The position numbers and the translations under genes are program-made. DNA of 7,214 nt from NCBI GenBank assembly GCA_964459065.1, contig CAYWMN010000196.1, positions 1 to 7,214 of the forward strand, written 5' to 3'. Source of the DNA: JAMCXS01 sp964459065. GTDB lineage: Bacteria; Acidobacteriota; Terriglobia; UBA7540. Of the stretch, positions 1 through 5,689 are shown piece by piece (position 1 is the stretch's first letter; every line of letters starts with the position of its first letter). The notes below the pieces were generated by a model. The model saw only the letters and a list, made by a program, of their open reading frames with translations, was not told where the DNA came from and made no database searches.

Positions 1-1
1 G

Positions 2-1105
2 ATGGGCATTTACCAGATCGCCTTCCTCGAAAAGATTCCCAAGTCCGCCGCCGTAAACGAATCGGTGGAATTGACCAAGCTGGCAAGGAAGCGCTCCGCC
101 GCAGGGCTGGTGAACGCCGTGCTGCGCAAGTGCCCGTCCTCCCGCGCTCAAGCGGGAAAAGGCCAGGCGCGCGAAGGAGGCGGCGCGCTTGCAGCCCTGG
201 CCGGGCACGCCGTTCCCGCCTGGATGTTGGAGCGATGGGAAAAGCACTATGGAAGCGAAGCCGCCGCGGCGTTGGCGCTCGCGAGCACCGAGGTTCCCTC
301 CACAACCCTGCGCATCACCTCCCGGTGCCCGGCACCCGAGCAGGTTCAGGAAAAACTCGCCGGGCTCAAGATCAAGGTTCGCCAAGGACGCTACGCGGCG
401 GGTGCGCTCATTGTTGAATCGGGCAAGCGCGTGAACTCCAGGCTGGCGGCAGAAACAGGCCTGGCGATCCAGGACGAAGCCTCGCAACTGGTGGCCGCGC
501 TGATGGAGGTCCGGCCCGGCGGGCGAGTGCTGGACCTTTGCGCCGCGCCGGGCATGAAAACCAGCCTGCTGGCCGACGCGGTTGGAAACGGATGGCTCGC
601 CGCCTGCGACAGGAGCCGCCCGCGCCTGCGGCTGATGAGCCAACTTCTTATCCAAACGACGGCGAACGCAGGCGCCGTCCGGATGGTTCAACTCGATGCC
701 TCCCAGGCGCTTCCTTTCCGGCAAACGTTCGAGCGAATCCTGGTGGATGCGCCGTGCTCGGGCACGGGTACGCTGGCGCGGAATCCGGAAATCAAATGGC
801 GGCTGGGGCCGGACGATCTCACACGGCTTGCGGACCTGCAGCGTTCGATCCTTCACAACGCGCTCGGGCGGCTTGCACCCGGAGGGCGGCTCGTCTACGC
901 GACCTGCTCGCTGGAGCCCGAGGAAAATGAGCAGGTGGTGGAAAGCGTGCTTCCGGAATTCACCGATTGCCGCCGGCTCGCGCGCCGTGAGCTTGGCGAA
1001 GAATTTCAGAAGCTCGCTTCGCTGTTCGATTCGGGCGGCTATTTCCACACGCGCCCCGACCTCGACGGCATGGACGGCTTTTTCGCCGCGGTGATCGTCC
1101 GGTAA
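2..1105 (+). CDS. rsmB: 16S rRNA (cytosine-5-)-methyltransferase RsmB, 5' end outside window
   Basis: SAM-dependent m5C methyltransferase of the RsmB/Sun/Fmu family, which in E. coli methylates C967 of 16S rRNA. The frame is open to the left edge, and the first visible residues (GIYQIAFLEKIP...AAVNESVELTK) belong inside the NusB-like N-terminal domain. The ATG at 2 is therefore internal, and roughly 70 residues are missing. Counting from that ATG, the catalytic domain shows motif I DLCAAPG at 178-184, motif IV DAPCSGTG with Cys252, and motif VI ATCSLEPEENE with Cys302, the expected nucleophile. The 50-residue spacing between the two cysteines equals that between Cys325 and Cys375 of E. coli RsmB, as I remember it. 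The C-terminus (DGMDGFFAAVIVR) is a normal family ending, so the 3' end is intact. RsmB is favoured over RsmF or NSUN-like paralogues because of the NusB-like remnant. Confidence 0.93.
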   Translation: MGIYQIAFLEKIPKSAAVNESVELTKLARKRSAAGLVNAVLRKCPSSRAQAGKGQAREGGGALAALAGHAVPAWMLERWEKHYGSEAAAALALASTEVPSTTLRITSRCPAPEQVQEKLAGLKIKVRQGRYAAGALIVESGKRVNSRLAAETGLAIQDEASQLVAALMEVRPGGRVLDLCAAPGMKTSLLADAVGNGWLAACDRSRPRLRLMSQLLIQTTANAGAVRMVQLDASQALPFRQTFERILVDAPCSGTGTLARNPEIKWRLGPDDLTRLADLQRSILHNALGRLAPGGRLVYATCSLEPEENEQVVESVLPEFTDCRRLARRELGEEFQKLASLFDSGGYFHTRPDLDGMDGFFAAVIVR

Positions 1106-1174
1106 CAACTGTCGCTCTGCTTTCTCTCCTGATAACATAAGTTCAAAACAACAAGCTGCACGGAGGAGGACACA

Positions 1175-1726
1175 ATGGATTTGAAGGGCAAAAAAATCGC
1201 AGTGCTGGCGGCCGATCAATATCAGGAGCTGGAAGTCTGGTATCCTCTGCTGCGCTTCCGCGAAGACGGAGCAGAAACCGTAGCAGTGGGCGCGGAAGCC
1301 GGCAAGACCTACTCCAGCAAAAAGGGTTATCCGGTGGTGGCGGATGCATCGATTGCGGACGCGAAGGCCGCTGATTTTGACGCCGTGGTGATCCCCGGCG
1401 GCTGGGCGCCCGACTATCTGCGCCAGGACGAGCGGATGGTGAATTTTGTGCGCGAGATGAACCAGGCGGGCAAAGTGGTCGCCGCCATCTGCCACGCCGG
1501 ATGGATGCTGGCGTCGGCTGACATTGTCCGCGGCAAAAAGGCCACTTGCTATCAGGCCATCAAGGATGACATGATTCACGCGGGCGCAAAGTACGTCGAC
1601 GAAGAAGTGGCTGTTGACGGCAACCTGATTACTTCCCGCACGCCCACCGATCTTCCGGCGTTTTGCCGCGAGATAGCGCGGGCGCTGGCCGGCCGGGCCG
1701 CCGCACAGCAGACCGGCAAGGCGTAA
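1175..1726 (+). CDS. DJ-1/PfpI family protein (class I glutamine amidotransferase-like fold)
   Basis: A 183-residue cytoplasmic protein of the DJ-1/PfpI superfamily; the family length is about 165-190. The nucleophile elbow AAICHAG places Cys106 with His107. Near the N-terminus DQYQELEVWYP carries Glu18 and Glu20, of which Glu20 aligns best with the acidic residue next to the cysteine in PfpI. GGWAPDYLR has Asp80 where the archaeal PfpI protease has its third active-site residue, Glu74. Asp here is common in bacterial YraA/YfkM-like stress proteins. Family members have been assigned protease, deglycase/glyoxalase or chaperone activity, and the assignments are disputed, so the reaction cannot be named. 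A strong Shine-Dalgarno run, GGAGGAGGA (1162-1170), sits just before the ATG and fixes the start. It follows rsmB by 69 bases. No signal peptide is present. Confidence 0.9.
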   Translation: MDLKGKKIAVLAADQYQELEVWYPLLRFREDGAETVAVGAEAGKTYSSKKGYPVVADASIADAKAADFDAVVIPGGWAPDYLRQDERMVNFVREMNQAGKVVAAICHAGWMLASADIVRGKKATCYQAIKDDMIHAGAKYVDEEVAVDGNLITSRTPTDLPAFCREIARALAGRAAAQQTGKA

Positions 1727-1799
1727 CGCCGGCCACAGGGGCGTGAAGCCGTAGGGGCCCAAATTACATTCAGAACTGATTTCACCGAGAGGAGTTGAG

Positions 1800-2570
1800 A
1801 TGCGCAGAACCGCCATTGTGGTCTTATCTTGCGTCATTGTAGGGATTGGTTTGCTTGCCCAGAGCCCGGAGGCCCTGGCAAGACAGCATAAGGGCCACTT
1901 GCTTTACATGACACTTTCCGCCGGATACAAGCATGCGAGCGTCGCGCCTTCCGAAGCCATCGTCAAGGAAATCGGCGAGCGCTCCGGCCTGTTCGACACA
2001 ACGGTCACGCAGGACGTCGGCGCCTTTACGCGCCAAAACCTGAAGAAGTACGACGTGGTGATGTTCTACACCACAGGCGAACTGCCCATGACGGCAGCCG
2101 AGAAATCCGCGTTCCTGCACTTCATCAAATCGGGCCACGGCTTTGTGGGCGTCCACAGCGCCACGGACACTTTTTACATGTGGAAGGATTACCTGGAACT
2201 GATCGGCGCCTACTTCAACGACCACCCGTGGCACCAGCAGGTGACGGTCGACGTGGTGGACCCGTCGAATCCCATCGTCAGCTTCCTGGGCAAATCGTTC
2301 CAGGTGAATGACGAGATCTACCAGATGGCTGATTTTCAGTACCGGACCTCGCACGTTCTGCTGCGGCTCGATCCGAACTCGGTGAGCATGAAGAGGCGCG
2401 GCATCCATTACCGCTTCTACGGCTGGCCGCTTGCCTGGACCCGGCGTGACGGAAAAGGCCGCGTCTTCTACACGGCACTCGGCCACGAACAAGCCGTCTG
2501 GCAAAGCCCGTGGTACCAGCATCTGCTGCTGAACGGCATCAAGTACGCCATGGGCGTGAAGGTCAAGTAG
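1800..2570 (+). CDS. Exported ThuA-like domain protein
   Basis: A 256-residue protein with a typical Sec signal peptide: MRR at the N-terminus, a hydrophobic core at about 5-20, and a likely cleavage after ALA27. The mature part is one ThuA-like domain (PF06283, glutamine-amidotransferase-like fold without the usual catalytic Cys-His elbow). Recognisable family motifs are GVHSATD at 117-123, the HPWHQQ segment at 142-147, DEIYQM at 171-176, then PLAWTR and the closing RVFYTALGHE around 222-230. ThuA takes its name from a trehalose-utilisation gene. In Acidobacteriota, Planctomycetota and Bacteroidota, exported ThuA-like proteins often accompany sugar-related enzymes, but no sugar gene is visible here and the substrate is unknown. 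AGGAG at 1790-1794, five bases before the ATG, supports the start. The gap to the previous gene is 73 bases. Confidence 0.88.
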   Translation: MRRTAIVVLSCVIVGIGLLAQSPEALARQHKGHLLYMTLSAGYKHASVAPSEAIVKEIGERSGLFDTTVTQDVGAFTRQNLKKYDVVMFYTTGELPMTAAEKSAFLHFIKSGHGFVGVHSATDTFYMWKDYLELIGAYFNDHPWHQQVTVDVVDPSNPIVSFLGKSFQVNDEIYQMADFQYRTSHVLLRLDPNSVSMKRRGIHYRFYGWPLAWTRRDGKGRVFYTALGHEQAVWQSPWYQHLLLNGIKYAMGVKVK

Positions 2571-2653
2571 CCGCCGGAGCAACGGGCGGCGGCGGAGGGT
2601 CGGGGCCCGGGAAATCCGGACTCCGAAACCTTTGAAGTCGGGAGTGAAAACGC

Positions 2654-2917
2654 ATGAAACAATGCACGCACACCGATCAAATTCAAGATGTGACGCCGCA
2701 CGCGAAAGGATGCGAAGATTGCCTGAAAACGGGCGACCGGTGGGTTCACCTGCGCTTGTGCCTGACTTGCGGTCACGTCGGCTGCTGTAATTCCTCCAAG
2801 AACAAGCATGCGACAAAGCACTTCCGCGAGACGGGGCATCCCATTGTGAAATCGTTCGAGCCGGGCGAAACCTGGGGCTGGTGCTACGCCGACGAGGTGC
2901 AGCTTGACTTCTCCTGA
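2654..2917 (+). CDS. Small UBP-type zinc-finger protein
   Basis: An 87-residue protein consisting almost wholly of a UBP-type (ZnF-UBP) zinc finger. Potential zinc ligands are in family order: Cys4 and His6, Cys20 and Cys23, Cys36 and Cys39, Cys44, then His52, His56 and His62. They are followed by the conserved GHPIVKSFEPGETWGWCY stretch ending with DEVQL. In eukaryotes this fold binds the C-terminus of ubiquitin. Bacterial stand-alone copies are common, but their ligand is not established and no ubiquitin-like gene is seen here. GGAG at 2641-2644 lies nine bases before the ATG. The last 14 bases overlap the following DUF5996 gene, suggesting translational coupling. No signal peptide or membrane segment. 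Confidence 0.88.
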   Translation: MKQCTHTDQIQDVTPHAKGCEDCLKTGDRWVHLRLCLTCGHVGCCNSSKNKHATKHFRETGHPIVKSFEPGETWGWCYADEVQLDFS

Positions 2918-3797
2918 ATGGCCAGCGCTGCCGTTTTCGGAATGGGAAGACACCTGCGACACGCTCCACCTGTGGACGCAGATTGTGGGCAAGACGCGCC
3001 TGGCGCTGACGCCGGTTGATAACCACTGGTGGAACGCCACATTCTACGTCGCGCCGTGCGGGCTCACCACCTCCGCCATTCCCTTCAAGAGCGGAAGCTT
3101 TGAGGTTGAGTTCGACTTCATCCGCCACCGGCTGGCCATCCAAACCAGCCAAGGGCACGAACGCGCCATGGAGCTTTCGGCGCGCTCGGTGGCGGATTTC
3201 TACCGGGAATACATGGAGCAACTCGCCTCGCTGGGCATCGAGGTCACGATCCGCGCCAAGCCGGATGAATTTGACGATCCCACGCCGTTTGCCGCAGACA
3301 CCCATCACGCTTCCTATGACCGGCAGGCCGTGGAACGATTCCATCGCATCCTGATCAATGCCGACCGGATTCTCAAGCAATTCCGGTCGCGGTTTATCGG
3401 CAAGTGCAGCCCCGTGCATTTTTTCTGGGGATCGTTCGATCTGGCGGTGAGCCGCTTTTCCGGCCGGCGCGCGCCGCTTGCGCCCGGCGCGGACTCGATC
3501 ACGCGGGAGGCCTACTCGCACGAAGTGAGCAGTTGCGGCTTTTGGCCGGGCGACCGAAGGTTCAAGCATCCGGCTTTTTACGCCTACACGGCTCCCGCGC
3601 CCGCGGGGCTTGAAAATCAAGCGGTTCAACCCGCCCAAGCCCGCTGGGACGCTGCGCTGGGCGAGTTTATTCTGGAGTACGACGAGGTCCGCACGGCCCC
3701 GGCGCCGCGCGAGGCCATCCTGGATTTCTGCCAGAGCACCTACGAAGCCGGAGCCTCCCTCGCCCAATGGGACCGCGAGGCCCTCGAACGCAAGTAG
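2904..3797 (+). CDS. DUF5996 family protein
   Basis: A 297-residue protein that I recognise as DUF5996, a family of unknown function and similar length, so it looks complete. Conserved blocks are WPALPFSEWEDT at 6-17, LHLWTQIVGKTRLAL at 21-35, NHWWN at 40-44, RSVADFYREY near 97-106, KCSPVHFFWGSFDLAVSRF at 167-185 and EAYSHEVSSCGFWPGD at 202-217. The many Trp and His residues in these blocks could form a binding or catalytic pocket, but no known active site can be named. The start is TTG at 2904: the homology begins immediately after it, the only nearby ATG (2918) is in another frame, and GAGGTG (2894-2899) sits four bases upstream. The start lies inside the zinc-finger gene, which points to coupled synthesis and perhaps a joint role. 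No signal peptide or membrane helices. Confidence 0.87.
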   Translation: MTSPEWPALPFSEWEDTCDTLHLWTQIVGKTRLALTPVDNHWWNATFYVAPCGLTTSAIPFKSGSFEVEFDFIRHRLAIQTSQGHERAMELSARSVADFYREYMEQLASLGIEVTIRAKPDEFDDPTPFAADTHHASYDRQAVERFHRILINADRILKQFRSRFIGKCSPVHFFWGSFDLAVSRFSGRRAPLAPGADSITREAYSHEVSSCGFWPGDRRFKHPAFYAYTAPAPAGLENQAVQPAQARWDAALGEFILEYDEVRTAPAPREAILDFCQSTYEAGASLAQWDREALERK

Positions 3798-3805
3798 CGG
3801 CGTTT

Positions 3806-3845
3806 CAAAACCATCCGGCAAGCGGATCGTCACACCTTGGTTTTG
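3806..3845. repeat. Nested inverted repeat after the DUF5996 gene
   Basis: CAAAACCA (3806-3813) is complementary to TGGTTTTG (3838-3845). Inside it, ATCCG (3813-3817) pairs with CGGAT (3823-3827). It lies nine bases after the DUF5996 stop and about 26 bases before a candidate promoter. It could fold in RNA as a 3'-end structure, but no T-run follows directly, so it is not called an intrinsic terminator. A short run of C then T (3860-3870) lies further on. Confidence 0.35.
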
Positions 3846-3871
3846 CATCAACCGGCTTTCCCCCTTTTTTC

Positions 3872-3899
3872 TTGACTTCGGTGTGGTTTGTACGACAAT
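3872..3899 (+). promoter_or_regulatory. Candidate sigma70 promoter for the Mg2+ module
   Basis: TTGACT (3872-3877) resembles the -35 box and GACAAT (3894-3899) the -10 box, four of six matches, with a 16-base spacer. A start near 3906 would give a leader of about 360 bases that contains the whole riboswitch and its terminator. The -10 box is weak and sigma factors in this lineage may differ, so this is a placement by position and resemblance. Confidence 0.42.
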
Positions 3900-3954
3900 A
3901 AAAAAGGACTTTTGATAGCGCGGGGAGGCAAACGGGCAATACAAAAGTAAGAAT

Positions 3955-4125
3955 AGACCTCGTTAGGCGAGGTTACCACGCAAACACAAGCCACTGCCCG
4001 GAAACTCGGAGACGGGCCAACGGGTAAAGCAGGCATGGCCGGATTAAGGCTTTGCCTAACGTGGCTGTCCTCAGAGCAGCGAGGAGCGTACGTTGTGTGG
4101 AGCTGAAGCTCAGACCAGGAGGTTT
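3955..4125 (+). promoter_or_regulatory. M-box (ykoK-type) magnesium riboswitch aptamer
   Basis: The leader matches the B. subtilis mgtE M-box in order and spacing. TCGTTAGGCGAGG is at 3960-3972. AAGCCACTGCCC follows, then GACGGGCCAACGGGT near 4011-4025, a short stem-loop containing ATTAAGGC, ACGTGGCTG around 4060-4068, and GGAGCTGAAGCTC at 4099-4111. Closing helix P1 can be drawn between 3955-3961 and 4119-4125 (seven pairs, one G-T), and AGCCAC (3989-3994) pairs with GTGGCT (4061-4066). M-box RNAs bind several Mg2+ ions, compact, and shut off Mg2+ transporter genes when Mg2+ is plentiful. The genes downstream, an MgtE-domain protein and an Nramp homologue, fit that ligand. The match was made by eye against the remembered consensus; a covariance-model score would settle it. 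Confidence 0.93.
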
Positions 4126-4185
4126 TCCAGCCCCGATGCGCGGGCTGGGAGAAGTTATTGGCCCCGTGGGAGCAGCAGCTCACAC
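4095..4185 (+). promoter_or_regulatory. Candidate antiterminator pairing (4095-4111 with 4170-4185)
   Basis: GTGT (4095-4098) and GAGCTG (4100-4105) are complementary to ACAC (4182-4185) and CAGCTC (4176-4181), giving ten pairs around one bulged G. GCTC (4108-4111) further pairs with GAGC (4170-4173). The left strand is part of the conserved 3' core of the M-box aptamer and the right strand is the loop and 3' arm of the terminator, so this helix excludes both. That gives a read-through state at low Mg2+ and termination at high Mg2+. The pairing is visible in the sequence; its use in the cell is inferred. Confidence 0.6.
4127..4148 (+). promoter_or_regulatory. Linker hairpin between aptamer and terminator
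   Basis: CCAGCCC (4127-4133) pairs with GGGCTGG (4142-4148), with a further G-C pair across a bulged C and a short ATGCG loop. It sits directly after helix P1. It may stack on P1 in the Mg2+-bound state and hold the linker away from the terminator. It has no T-run, so it is not itself a terminator. Confidence 0.55.
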
Positions 4186-4201
4186 GGGGTTTTTCATTTT
4201 T
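4162..4201 (+). terminator. Intrinsic terminator of the M-box expression platform
   Basis: CCCCGTG (4162-4168) pairs with CACGGGG (4183-4189). After one G-A mismatch the stem continues with GAGC (4170-4173) and GCTC (4178-4181) around a four-base loop. T5 follows immediately (4190-4194), then CA and T5. It lies 37 bases after aptamer helix P1 and ends 66 bases before the first start codon, as expected for transcription attenuation controlled by the riboswitch. Confidence 0.9.
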
Positions 4202-4267
4202 GAGGGCCCTGGACGCCGCGCCAGGCAGGCGAGTGGAACTGGCGGCACGGCGGCAAGGGAGGCTGAC

Positions 4268-5509
4268 ATGATCTATTTCACCGAAATTCAAAACCTGCCC
4301 GCCTACGACGTTCGAGGCGCTTATCTGGGTCGCATTATCGACCTGGGAATCGATCCCAGCCAGAATGCGCTTCGCGTGGCCGCCTATCTGGTGCAATCGC
4401 CCGGCAAGGAACTGATCTATATCGCCCGGGAGCAGATGCAGGCGATATCCGTGCGCGCCGCGCAGACCTCGGTCACGCGCGGCGAAATCCACAGCAATCG
4501 GCCGATGGGCGACCTGTTGCGGGTCAAAAAAGACGTCCTCGACCAGCAGGTGATTGACGTGAACCATCGCAAGGTGGTGCGGGTGAACGACGTTGACCTG
4601 GATATCCAGCCCACCGACGGCCACACGGACCTGCGGGTTCTGGCCGTGAACGTGGGGCTGGCGGCCGCCGTCCGGCGTTTGCTGCAGGGCCTGACGGCCA
4701 AGCATACCAGCCGCAAGATCTCGACTTTTATCCCTTCCAGAACCATCCGGTGGGAGTTTGTCAATCTGATTGAAACGGACGTGACCCGCCGGCTGAAACT
4801 GCGCCTCTCTTACGAAAGGCTGGCGCGCCTTCACCCGGCCGATATCGCCGACATCCTGGAGGAACTGAGCCGCGACGAACAGCGGTCGGTGATTGAAGCG
4901 CTGGACCACGAAACCGCCGCCCAGGCGATTTCGGAGATTCCCACGTCGATGCAGGCGGCGTTGCTGCAAAGTATTCCCGCCGAGAAGGCCGCGGATATTA
5001 TGGATGAAATGCAGCCGGATGAAGCTGCGGATCTTCTGCAGGAATTGCCGCCTGAAACCTCCGCCAGGCTGCTGGCCGGGATGGAGCGGGAAGGCGCCGA
5101 AGAAATCAAGGATCTGCTGGGATTTGAGGAAGACACCGCCGGCGCGCTGATGACAACCCATTACGTGGCGCTGCCCCAGCCCGCCACGGTGGAGCAGGTG
5201 ATTGAAGAACTGCGGGAGTTTGAAGGAGAAGTGGAATCGGTTCACGCCGTCTACCTGATCACCAGCGACGAAACCCTGGTGGGCGCCGTGCCTTTGGCCC
5301 GCATCCTGCTGGCTCCGGCCAAAACTCCCCTGTGGGAACTGGCCCGCGAAGAGGTGATCAGCGTCCCCACCGACACGGATGCCAAGTCGGTGGTCAGCCT
5401 GTTCCGGAAATATAATCTGCTGGCCCTTCCCGTTGTGGACGACAAGAAGCACCTGGTGGGCGTGGTAACGGCCGACGACGTTCTCGACCTGGTCGTCAAT
5501 CATCAGTAG
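4268..5509 (+). CDS. Soluble MgtE-N/CBS domain protein with PRC-barrel-like N-terminus (no channel domain)
   Basis: A 413-residue cytoplasmic protein. Residues 1-140 contain two beta-rich PRC-barrel-like segments, the first with YLGRIIDLGID and the second with DVLDQQVIDVNHRKVVRVNDVDL. From about 185 to 285 comes an MgtE N-terminal helical domain (LARLHPADIADILEEL, then repeated ADIMDEMQPDEAADLLQEL units). Two CBS domains follow, about 294-350 and 362-410, the second ending VVTADDVLDLV. The protein stops there, so the five-helix MgtE channel is absent and there is no hydrophobic segment. In full-length MgtE these cytosolic domains bind Mg2+ and close the pore; here they would act as a separate sensor or gate, plausibly for the Nramp-like protein encoded next. 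The frame runs open upstream through the riboswitch and terminator, but ATG 4268 has GGGAGG at 4257-4262 five bases before it and the homology begins there. Confidence 0.9.
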   Translation: MIYFTEIQNLPAYDVRGAYLGRIIDLGIDPSQNALRVAAYLVQSPGKELIYIAREQMQAISVRAAQTSVTRGEIHSNRPMGDLLRVKKDVLDQQVIDVNHRKVVRVNDVDLDIQPTDGHTDLRVLAVNVGLAAAVRRLLQGLTAKHTSRKISTFIPSRTIRWEFVNLIETDVTRRLKLRLSYERLARLHPADIADILEELSRDEQRSVIEALDHETAAQAISEIPTSMQAALLQSIPAEKAADIMDEMQPDEAADLLQELPPETSARLLAGMEREGAEEIKDLLGFEEDTAGALMTTHYVALPQPATVEQVIEELREFEGEVESVHAVYLITSDETLVGAVPLARILLAPAKTPLWELAREEVISVPTDTDAKSVVSLFRKYNLLALPVVDDKKHLVGVVTADDVLDLVVNHQ

Positions 5510-5689
5510 AGCCTTGAAGCCGGGAGGCCGGTGCAACCGGGCTGCTTGCCGGATTCTCAAAGCGCAATCGCCTCGATCGTGATTCTGCTCCATGCCGGGG
5601 AGTCGGCCGCCCAAAAAAAATGGAAGCGGGTTGGCGCCGCCGCGCGCCGCGGCCCGCGCCCGTGAATCGAACTGAAAGCCAGGCAAGCC
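5510..5689 (+). other. 180-base spacer between sensor and transporter genes
   Basis: No gene is seen. It contains a small perfect hairpin (CCGGT 5528-5532, loop GCA, ACCGG 5536-5540), an A8 run (5613-5620) and a very GC-rich stretch (about 5633-5662) that can fold on itself upstream of the transporter start. There is no hairpin followed by a T-run, so nothing argues against read-through from the riboswitch-controlled transcript. No convincing separate promoter is visible. Confidence 0.5.

Noticed and set aside
1175..1726. Calling the DJ-1/PfpI protein an intracellular protease or a deglycase
   Set aside because: The fold and Cys106/His107 are clear, but the activity of this subfamily is disputed and Asp80 replaces the PfpI glutamate, so only the family is stated.
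2570..2590. GC-rich stem (GCCGCC with GGCGGC) just after the ThuA gene as a terminator
   Set aside because: Only six pairs and followed by G-rich sequence with no T-run; more likely composition than a terminator.
1824..3944. A 706-codon open frame on the - strand
   Set aside because: It is antisense to the ThuA, zinc-finger and DUF5996 genes and shows no family motif. Long antisense frames are expected opposite GC-rich genes.
4052..4267. An N-terminal extension of the MgtE-N/CBS gene from an upstream ATG
   Set aside because: It would translate through the M-box aptamer and its terminator. The extension has no homology, and the ATG at 4268 has a good ribosome site.
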